From contig OZ005605.1 of the NCBI GenBank assembly GCA_963930655.1, positions 9,865,501 through 9,929,500 on the forward strand: a stretch of DNA of 64,000 bases, read 5' to 3'. Of the stretch, positions 56,499 through 64,000 are shown piece after piece; the first letter of the stretch is position 1, and each line of letters opens with the position of its first letter. The translations under genes were made by a program, and so were the position numbers. This DNA comes from Myrica gale (Eukaryota; Streptophyta; Magnoliopsida; Fagales; Myricaceae). The notes beneath the pieces are model-generated. The model was not told the origin of the DNA, made no database searches, and was given only the letters and a program-made list of their open reading frames with translations.

Positions 56499-59049
56499 TT
56501 AAACTAGGTCTTTAAGTTCATCAATTACTAACCCTAATCATAATTAATCCTTGGCTTGACATTTGATCTCTATGCAACCCGAAACATAAGCTTTATTTTG
56601 TTCACCATAGGTTTCGGCCAACCTAATTAAATTCTTAATCTATACTTAACATCACAAGGTTTTGCTAATCCTTTTAACCCGAACCTTTAAGCCTATATGG
56701 TGTGTTTTATGATTGAACTTAAGCTTTAATCCTCTAATCCATCTGGCCATAACCCTAATTTCATTTATCCATCACAAGTAAATATAGTTTCATTGTTATA
56801 GGCTTGCCATTAGGGTTTCTCTACTAGGTCATTCGGCCATGCTGCGTTTTAAGTATTCCCTGTCTAAATTTTCTTCTCCAATGGTGATCCCATCCTCCAT
56901 GTTCAGATTGACAACCTAGGATCTACAAATCACAAAACAACTTCAAGATCTAGCACAATATCATATTCAGCCAACACCCATTTTCATAGAATAATTAGGT
57001 TTTCCTTGTTTCTTTTGATTTGCATGCAAACTTCTACATTTCAAGACTAACTTACATGCATATGTTTACTAAACTTACATATATCATGGTCATTCATCAA
57101 ATCTATACTTAACAAAGTTATATTTGAAAATCCAAGGCATATAAGGTTCGGCTAACACCAACCAACACAACCCTTCATGCCAAAACTTGCAACATGCATT
57201 CATTTTGCATTTTCTAACATTCAAGTTCGGATCTCATGCTTATATGGCCAGATCTAACATCACAGCACAACTAGGGTTGGTTCTCTAAACTCAAAGTCTA
57301 GATCTAGCAAGAATCAACGCACCAACTCAAGATCCAACCAGGAGACATTCGGCCAACAACAACATTTAGCATCAATAATCATTTTTGGCCTCACCTTGAT
57401 GATTGAACACAAGCCTTGAGTACCTAGCATAATAAAACATCTTAGGTCAAAACTATAAAGAACTTAAACAAAATATAACATGTGAAAATCAAGCCTACAT
57501 CTACCTTCCACTAGTCACCCCGACTTTCACCAAAATCCTTCCTTAATCCCAACTTTCGGTTCCTCCTTTAGGAATGGTTCCAAGGGCTGAGATTTGTGTC
57601 TTCAAGGTGCTAAGATAGAGGTTTTATGGTGGGTAAAAGAGAAGTGTTGAGCAACTAAAAGTTGCTTGAAGAAACAAGGCAATGCTTTGAAACTTCGAAG
57701 TGATTTAGTTCCAAGAAAGTGAGCTAAGTTTTTAATGGCAAAGGAAAATGGCTAGGTGAATAGAAATTTCAGCCACCAAGAATGAAGATATGAGTTGAAC
57801 TAAAGGTTGCAAGAGAAGGAAACAAGACTTAGCTCAAAGAGAAGTTTCGGTCAAGAGAGAAAAAAAGAGAGAGTTGCAATGGAAGTGTGATATTCGGCCA
57901 AGGGAGAAAAGCGATTTGAAATGTGAATTTGAAATGCCAAGGTGGGGGGTGAATTCGTAGAAGGCAATTGAGTCTCCCAAGATTCATTTATGGCAATGAC
58001 AATGACAAGAGATGTTGAAAATGACAAGATGGAAAGAAAGAGAAAAGTGGGTGAATTTTAGTGAGGTTGGCCGACCAAAGCATGGTCTTTTCACTCTTTT
58101 TTCTTCTCACTTTCTCTCAGCTCATCTCTTTGTCCCCTCAAGCTTTGCTATCCCACGTGAACTCCTTGCTTCCATTTCATTTTCTCTCTTTTTGGCTTGG
58201 CTTTCACGTGAACTTCACTATCCATGGCTTTTATCTTCCTTTGTCTTGTCTTGTCCATTAAATGCTTATCTCATCTCGTCACATGGGACCACAACTTTAA
58301 GACTCTTCCACTCTCCATGCTCTTCACGTGAATGACCTTATCTCAAAGCTCATTTATGTTGTTTGGTTACAATTCAACTAACTTAGTTACTTGCCACACC
58401 TAACTTATCAATTTAGTTACTTTGTCACACCTAACTTATCTCCCATAAGCACTTTAGCTTATCTAGTTCAAATCCATAACTTATCAACTTATAAGCATGA
58501 CAACCTATCTCAAGATAATTGCTCTAGCCTATCTCTACGATAGCCACAATAACCTATTATCTTAAAAGCTCTCTAGCTTATCACTATGATAAACAAGTGT
58601 GCTTATCAATCTAAATTCTCTTAAAGCTTATCATATGCTTAGTAGCTTATCATATAATATTTCTAATGAAAATTCAACACTACTAATTAAGGCCATACAA
58701 TTCAACTAACTTAGTTACATGAATTTCATGATTTTATACTTAATTATTTTCTGCCATAATATGCAAATATCTCTTCATAATTTAATTTCATGGATTATGG
58801 GATATACTAAGCAAATGAAAAATATAAATCCATAAAAGAAACTTACCTTGCAAGTTTCGGCTCTTAAGGAAATAAAATTAAACTTGCACAATGAAAAAGA
58901 GATTATTTAAAGAAAAATTCTTGAAATGGAATTTCATAATAGTTAATGTACCTTAAACTTAGGTTGTACATTGGCCAAAAATATGGCCCCATAATTTAAA
59001 TTAAAGCTAATACATAGAAAATAACAAAAGAAATAAACGGGTCCTCACA

Positions 59050-59390
59050 GATTACCTTTTTGAGAAAGTGTGTGTAGAACAAGCACATAGACTTGTAGAT
59101 GAAAAGCTACCACACCATGTGTTCAAGCTCACAAAAGCACTATATGGCTTGAGCAAGCATCTCAAGCATGGAAAAGGAAAATGATAAAAAATGTAAGAAC
59201 GTTGAACACTCAAGGTATCGAGGTATGATTGGATCTTTTCTTTACCTCACTGTGAGTATACCTAATACAATGTTTTGTATATGCATATGTGCTAATTTCC
59301 AATCTTGTCCTATGAAATCTCATTTACTCGTGGTCAAAAGAATTTTCAGATATCTAATTGGAATGAGATTACTTTTAGATTAAATTGGTG
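59050..59390 (+). pseudogene. Sire-like RT/RNase H fragments (continuation of host copia)
   Basis: Right after LTR G: DYLFEKVCVEQAHRLVDEKL and HHVFKLTKALYGLSK, the copia RT block after the catalytic site. Further on is RYRGMIGSFLYLTVSIPNTM and KSHLLVVKRIFRYL (59215-59370) of the connection/RNase H region. It continues the RT text interrupted at 31605. It is a fossil with much missing. Confidence 0.85.
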
Positions 59391-59945
59391 ATTTGTGCTT
59401 AATTTGTCATGTTGATTGTGTTGTTGATTGCTTTGGACATGTTCTAATATGTGTCGTAAGTTGCTCTCTATTTGTTTTCTCTTAAAATCAAGCTTATTCC
59501 TTGAGAAATTATCGCATGCATTCTTTTTACATGGCATGTGTCAACACTTGGTAAAACAAGTGTCAACACTTCTGGGTTTTCATGAATGTTTTCACTAAGG
59601 AAGTATGTGTCGACACCATATATGAATGTGTCAACACGTAAGCTTCATGTCCTAGAACCTCTTTAAAATGTATTCAGGAAAATGTGAAATGTGTCATCAC
59701 ATTGAACCAATGTGTCGACACTTATAACGAGTACAATGTTTTTAAAATAAGGGTCATGCATGTCATATATATACTCTTTAGGGCAAAAGAGGTCAGCACT
59801 TTATTTCTCCTCCATCTCACAGAACCTCTTTTCTCTCCCAAACGACAAGCATCACCCACTCTCTCACAAATTTCATTTACCCGCTGCCTTCTTCGAAAAA
59901 TCCACCGCCGATAGCGTTCAATCTCCTAAGCCAGCCACTGCCAAA
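59391..59945 (+). other. Spacer between copia pol and the extra ORF, with TGTCGACA motifs
   Basis: Non-coding. At 59530-59730 it has several copies of ATGTGTC(A/G)ACAC and CCAATGTGTCGACACTT. A TATATATA box at 59766-59773 lies about 170 bases before the ATG of the extra ORF, and a CT-rich stretch (59800-59870) lies between them. Confidence 0.65.
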
Positions 59946-60530
59946 ATGTATTCCAGCCACTCCAAGCACCTCTCTCATCAGACGCCCGTATCTGTCAATT
60001 CTAGTGCACGGAAGAAGGGGAAAAGCACTGAGGAACCTGCTCCTTCTACAGAGACCTACATCTACAGGTCAGGGCTTTGCAAGAATCTTTTTGTGCAAGA
60101 TTTTTGGAATAGGAAAATGACTGCTGGTCATTGGGCCGATTTTAAGTGGTTTAGTGAAAGTGATTTTCATTTTAAAGAGATGTTTGAATTTGAAGGATGG
60201 GGTTTGCTTGTGAATTTGAAGGTGGATTGCTATGTGTAGATGGTGAAGTTAGTGTTTGCTAATTTTCAATATTCTAAGCCTGAGGATACCATCAGTTACG
60301 TGAATGGAAAGCATTTAGACCCGTCAGTCACTTCTCAAAATTCTTTGGTCTCTGCTGCTAATAGTTGAAAGAATTTTTTTATGTTTATAGGTGGATGAGT
60401 ATATCTGAAATTGAGCCAATTGACATTCTTAGGGTTGTGTTGGATAATCCAGCCCTAAATGAGGTTACTAAACCTACCGCCAGTGGATTGATTGGTCATA
60501 AGACGATTATCGCATCATATGGTTTGTAAT
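59946..60530 (+). pseudogene. Extra ORF 3' of copia pol (plant transposon-protein-like)
   Basis: From ATG 59946 it reads a Ser/Lys-rich start (SARKKGKSTEEP), then FVQDFWNRKMTAGHWADFKW, FHFKEMFEFEGWGLLVNLKV and, further on, VFANFQYSKPEDTISYVNGK and IGHKTIIASYGL-like text. The pattern (aromatic-rich W-FEFEGW-L and FYANF...SYVNGK) recalls the domain often annotated as putative plant transposon protein, found downstream of pol in some Sire-type and gypsy elements. Function is not established. It is broken. The family guess is moderate. Confidence 0.55.
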
Positions 60531-60675
60531 ATCATATTACCAAAAATTGAAAAATTTGAATACATCACTTTCTTGGAGATATTTATGGGATGTTTTTCAT
60601 GCATATATTTCATATTCTTGAGATTGATATGACTGGGAAGTAAGAGAAATCCTCAGAACAGTCAAATGAAGTAAT
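60531..60675. other. Short unassigned stretch
   Basis: AT-rich, no coding or repeat signal. It joins the copia extra-ORF region to an inverted copia LTR piece. Confidence 0.4.
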
Positions 60676-61903
60676 GACTCTCAAAGTGTTTTTCGAGCTT
60701 ACATTTTAACTTATTCTCACAAATCCTCACAAACTAGAGGATTTCTTCTACTCTCACAAGTAGGACCAAGTGTTTTCCCAACATTCAAATGTTTTACAAA
60801 TAATGGGTACAATGAAGGAATGACTCTCTTAGCCGAATATGCAATTGTAAATCTCACAACATGTGGAATGACTCTCTAAGCCAAATTAGCAAATGGAAAG
60901 CTTAATCGAGTGCAAGAAGACAAGATTCTAAAAGGAAATCTAAAGTTTGGAAGATGTGAGCACAAGCCTTTTTGGTTGGTGAGTTTTTCTTTCTTCTTCA
61001 TGGCACTTTCTCTCTCTAGAAGTTAGGGCAAAGAGAAATTACAAGTGTGTTGTCCCTTCTTCAAGTAATCTCTCTTTTTGGAGGCTAGGTTGTCAATGAT
61101 GAACTAGAGAATGAGATTTGACAGTGAAGCTTTGGTCTTGAACGAATCAGCAAGTGATTTCTTTGGATCTAGCTTTCTCTCTCTTTGGAAGGATAGATGT
61201 TGAATGATGATGCAAATCCTTCTTCTTCAAGAAATTTCTCTCCGTTTGAAGGCAAATTCATCAATGATGAGCAAGAGTAGAATATTTGATAGTGAAGGCT
61301 TCGAACTTGAAGGAATCAACAAATGAATTTCTTTGGATCTTGGCTTTTTCTCTCTCTAGATATTGTGATTTTGATCGAGCTTGTTCTTTCTCTCATCATC
61401 TTGTTCTTCTTATAGCCCTTAGGTCTTCAACGGTCATTAAGGGTCTTCTTATAAAGTTTAAGAGCCGTTGGAGGTCATTTGAGACCATTTTGAACCATTT
61501 TGAGTGATCTGGCGTTGTTCCAGGATTTCTGCAAATTCGTACTATGTCTCGACACATTGGTGGTATGTGCTGACACATTAAAATGGTCTGGAAATCTTAT
61601 CTCGGGTATAGTGTAATGTGTCAACACCATGAATTCAACACTCTGGAGTAAGTGCAATGTGTCGACACTTCATTCAAAACTTCTTTAAAACACCTACAAT
61701 AAGAAAAATTGATTTTACTAACTTGTGTAATGGTGTTCAAGTGCACTTAGAAATATTTTATTGAGTGAAACCTCAATCCTTATAAAATACAAATTGGAAA
61801 TTGTGGATTGAGAATGCAAAATCTAAAAGTCTTTGAAACTTAGAATATTTTGTTATCATCAAAATCATTTATGGATTGTTTTCAAAACAACATTGGGCTA
61901 ACA
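60676..61903 (-). repeat. Sire-like copia LTR piece, minus strand
   Basis: Matches 17300-18459: shared CTCTCACAAGTAGGACCAAG, repeated AGGAATGACTCTCT phrases, CTTCAACGGTCATTAAGGGT and the terminus GGGCTAACA at 61903. It contains weaker TGTCGACA-type repeats (61545-61670). Oriented opposite to the host copia at 28313. The right edge abuts an unrelated TNT1-like copia fragment; the inner end is incomplete. Confidence 0.82.
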
Positions 61904-63014
61904 ATTTATGATGACCCATATCTTTTAAATGTTGACAATTCTTTGAATAATGTTAAGAATGATGTTTACAGTGTGTTATTTCTTAAGAGGAATAGAGATG
62001 TTAATCCAAATTACTTGTGGCATCTAAGACTTGGTCAAGCCAATATTGATAGGATCAATAGATTGGGAAGGGATGGACCATTGCAATTTTTAAAAATTGA
62101 GTCATATCCAATATATCAGCCCTGCTTAAAAGGAAAAACGACCAAAAGTCCTTTTACAGGAAATGGAATAAGAGCGACAGAAGTATTAGGGTTGTGTTTG
62201 TGTTGTAAAATTTTAGTGTTGTTAAAATTTTAGGTATTGGACTTAGTGAAAAAGTGAAGAGAGAGGTAATTTTTTTATATTTTTTGTAGTAAATAGTAAT
62301 GATTTGATGGGGAGAGAGAGATTATATTGTAATATTTAATTGTGTTAAAATTTTAGAGGGGTTAAAATTTTGGTACACAAACGCACCCTAGGATTAATAC
62401 ATATTGAGGTTTGTGGTCCCTTCAGCCACATGGCAAGAGGAGATTTCTCTTACTTCATTACTTTCATTGATGATTATTCCAGGTATGATTATCTATACCT
62501 GATAAAGCATAAATCGGAATCTTTTGAAAAGTTTAAGGAATTCCACAATGAAGTTGAGAAACATATTCGAAAGAACATTTAAACGATTCGCTCCGATAGA
62601 GGAAGCGAATACCTCTTGGATGATTTTAAAGTTTTTCTTAAAGGTCATGGAATCATATCTCAACTCACACCACCAGACACACCACAGCACAATGGTGTTG
62701 TAGAGAGAAGGAATAGAACCCTATTGGATATGGTTCGTTCTGTGATGAGCATATGAGTTGCCCATATCATTTTGGGGACATGCTTTGGAGACCATTGTTT
62801 ATTTGTTAAACATGATCCTTACAAAATCAATTCCTAATACCCCATATGAGTTATGGACTAGCAAGAAGTCAAGGCTTAATCTTTTTAAGATATTGGGTGG
62901 TCTAGTTCATGCTAAAAAGTTTAATCTGGATAAGCCGGAATCAAGGACTGATAGGTGACTATTTGTAGGTTATCCCAAAATGACTATTGGTTTCTACTTT
63001 TATAATCCTAATGC
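61904..63014 (+). pseudogene. Tork/TNT1-like copia integrase region (fossil)
   Basis: Pre-integrase block YLWHLRLGQANIDRINRLGR and CLKGKTTKSPFTGNG (62018-62165). Then, after a MITE, the integrase core GDFSYFITFIDDYSRYDYLY (62437-62496), SDRGSEYLLDDF, LTPPDTPQHNGVVERRNRTL (62662-62721), and the end FVGYPKMTIGFYFYNP near 62960-63010. The domain order and wording are those of TNT1-type polyproteins, a different lineage from the Sire-like elements. It is broken in several places and stops at the LTR fragment from 63015. Confidence 0.85.
62186..62390. mobile_element. Tourist/PIF-Harbinger-like MITE with TTA-type duplication
   Basis: The element is 62189-62387 (about 199 bases). The left end GGGTTGTGTTTGTG and the right end CACAAACGCACC are inverted to each other with small differences, followed inward by TAAAATTTTA words on both arms. 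Flanks TTA (62186-62188) and CTA (62388-62390) fit a 3-bp TTA duplication with one change. It is non-coding and AT-rich. Inserted in the integrase region. Confidence 0.78.
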
Positions 63015-64000
63015 TAGATCTAACCATGGAAGCCCTAGATCTATGGTTGTATGTGAAGAAAAATGTAAATAGAGAATAATGCAAGCTAAAGGAAGTTAGA
63101 TCTAAGTTTTGATATGTTGGGTTGATGAAAAATGATATCTTTGTTTAGATCTATGGATATTAGTGTGAATAAAGAGTAGATCTATTGTTGATGAAATTAT
63201 TTGATGAAAAGATTAAGTGCATGCATGCTAGTTAGGTCACAAATGCAAAGGATATGCATGATATGATTTTTAGCATGAAAAGGTAACATTTTGGGGTATG
63301 GCCGAAAATGAGCTATGTGAATTTTCATGTATAGTTTTGAATATGTGTAGATCTGGACATTGACCTTAACATGTGCAAGATTTATGACCTTAATGCATAG
63401 TAGATGATTATGTTAAGTATTGGAAGCATGCATATTGAAGAAAATAAAAGAAAACTAATCATTTGGGTAAAAACATGTGTTGGCCGAATGCCATGAGTAT
63501 GGTTTATGGTGTTGGTGCTTTGATTTATAGATATTAGGTTGTGAAATTGTTGATTGGAGGATGGGATCACCCTTGGAGAAAAAGTTGTGATTAATTGGTG
63601 CATAAATGGTAGTGGCCGAATATTGTAAGAAGAGGTAACCCTAAGTGCAATTCATGATTTATGTATTTTCATTGTTGTGTTGGATAAGAAAATTAGAGTT
63701 AGGCTAGTTGGAATAATATTATAGAGCCATGATCCTTATTAAATATTATTGGAACCCTAGTTAACTTTTACTCGGGTTTTATTTGAGGTTTAAAGTTTAA
63801 GTTAAGATTTAATCATGAATAATTTATTAATAGTTAGAAATAAGGTTTTAATGTAGTACGTGTAATAAAAGAGACTTAGGTTTAATTCTAAACCTATGAG
63901 TAGTATTTAACCCTAATCGAGACATGTACGTGGATAAATATATTTTTATTTCAATAAAAATATTAATGATTTAATAAGCTAAGTTTTGAATATTTGTTAA
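63015..64000 (+). mobile_element. Gypsy LTR fragment, plus strand, running off the window
   Basis: Contains the family phrases in the opposite orientation to the other copies: GGCCGAATG, GGAGGATGGGATCACC (63557-63572), GTGGCCGAATATTG, AACCCTAGTTAAC and TACTCGGGTTT, which match the middle of the array and G/H LTRs in reverse. No terminus is in the window. The region is AT-rich without coding signal. Confidence 0.72.

Larger units (their letters stand above)
40498..56503 (+). mobile_element. CRM-like Ty3/gypsy element D1 with TSD TTAAA
   Basis: The element is 40503-56498. Both LTRs are 783 bases and the flanks are TTAAA (40498-40502, 56499-56503). The layout is 5' LTR, primer site, leader, gag, protease, RT, RNase H, [element D2], integrase reading into the 3' LTR. 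Without D2 it is about 6.3 kb. About 14 differences between its LTRs by eye (roughly 1.8%) suggest an insertion several hundred thousand years ago under usual plant rates. It is broken (several breaks, besides D2). The CRM label rests on the integrase tail with TRARAKKFK encoded partly by the LTR and on the absence of a classic chromodomain; this is inference. Confidence 0.9.
39744..59049 (-). mobile_element. Gypsy LTR G (right member of the pair), split by element D1
   Basis: The LTR parts are 39744-40502 and 56504-59049, about 3.3 kb together. It starts TGTCACGCCCCGAACGTCAT and ends CCTCACA. D1 sits inside it with TSD TTAAA. It is close kin of LTR H (31606-34590). U3 motifs at the right part are CACGTG boxes near 58156, 58207 and 58327 and many CTTATC/GATAA sites at 58400-58660. 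The left flank is LINE, the right flank is copia RT, and the five bases after 59049 (gatta) nearly match those before LTR H (aatta) rather than its own left flank (atcaa). Confidence 0.85.
28313..60530 (+). mobile_element. Sire-like copia fossil hosting the nested stack
   Basis: Its own pieces are an LTR part (28313-28998), gag (29009-30442), protease and RT fragments (30443-31327 and 31559-31605), the RT/RNase H part (59050-59390), a 3' spacer (59391-59945) and an extra ORF (59946-60530). Everything between 31606 and 59049 was inserted later. It is the oldest layer of the stack. No intact plus-strand 3' LTR is seen; an inverted LTR piece of the same family lies at 60676-61903. It is broken in many places. 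Confidence 0.75.

Noticed and set aside
39739-59054. LTR G as a simple solo LTR with its own TSD
   Set aside because: Left flank atcaa and right flank gatta do not match; the right flank instead matches the flank of LTR H.

Overview
The window is plant nuclear DNA, most likely from a eudicot and probably pericentromeric or another gene-poor, transposon-packed region. I see no convincing host gene, rRNA, tRNA or CRISPR array. Nearly every base belongs to LTR retrotransposons of several families, nested in each other, with one LINE, one SINE and several MITE-like DNA elements. Chloroplast, bacterial and animal origins are excluded by Ty1/copia Sire-like gag, Tekay- and CRM-like Ty3/gypsy pol, and initiator-Met-tRNA type primer sites (TGGTATCAGAGC and close variants).

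Layout. (1) 1-14465: a head-to-tail array LTR-internal-LTR-internal-LTR of one young, non-autonomous gypsy-type element on the minus strand. Its LTRs are 5.36-5.43 kb and its internal domain only 1.2 kb. It sits in an LTR fragment of a CRM-like family (14466-14821). (2) 14822-18459: minus-strand Sire-like copia fossil (integrase/protease, gag, PBS, 1.49 kb LTR). (3) 18460-19961: gypsy LTR fragment. (4) 19962-23890: strongly decayed Tekay/Del-like gypsy gag-pol, plus strand. (5) 23940-26835: LTR and 3' part of a minus-strand gypsy element with an extra ORF after pol. (6) 26836-27518: LTR fragment; 27519-28312: unassigned. (7) 28313-60530: a plus-strand Sire-like copia fossil that hosts a deep stack. 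Its RT region carries a Mutator-type MITE (31328-31558) and then a pair of related gypsy LTR segments (31606-34590 and 39744-59049) that bracket a block of MITE, SINE, copia and LINE sequence (34591-39743). The second LTR segment contains CRM-like element D1 (40503-56498, plus). D1 contains the opposite-strand CRM-like element D2 (44971-54628). D2 contains two solo LTRs (48261-49095 and 50946-53010). Target-site duplications support each of these steps. (8) 60676-64000: inverted Sire LTR piece, a Tork/TNT1-like integrase region with a Tourist-like MITE, and the start of another gypsy LTR.

Regulatory reading. The gypsy LTRs (TGTGAGACCCC...GGGGCGTGACA in sense) differ in length but share short structured modules: terminal TGTCACG/CGTGACA arms, a GAGTC/GACTC hairpin, a GTAAGT/ACTTAC hairpin and a CGAGCTAGCCCG module. 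Their U3 side is dense in GATAAG and CACGTG motifs. A TGTCGACA-centred repeat is shared by one gypsy LTR and the unrelated Sire copia family. The CRM-like elements read their integrase tail into the 3' LTR. Ages judged by eye from LTR differences: the array is very young (roughly 0.2% differences), D2 about 1%, D1 about 2%, so the nesting order and the divergences agree.
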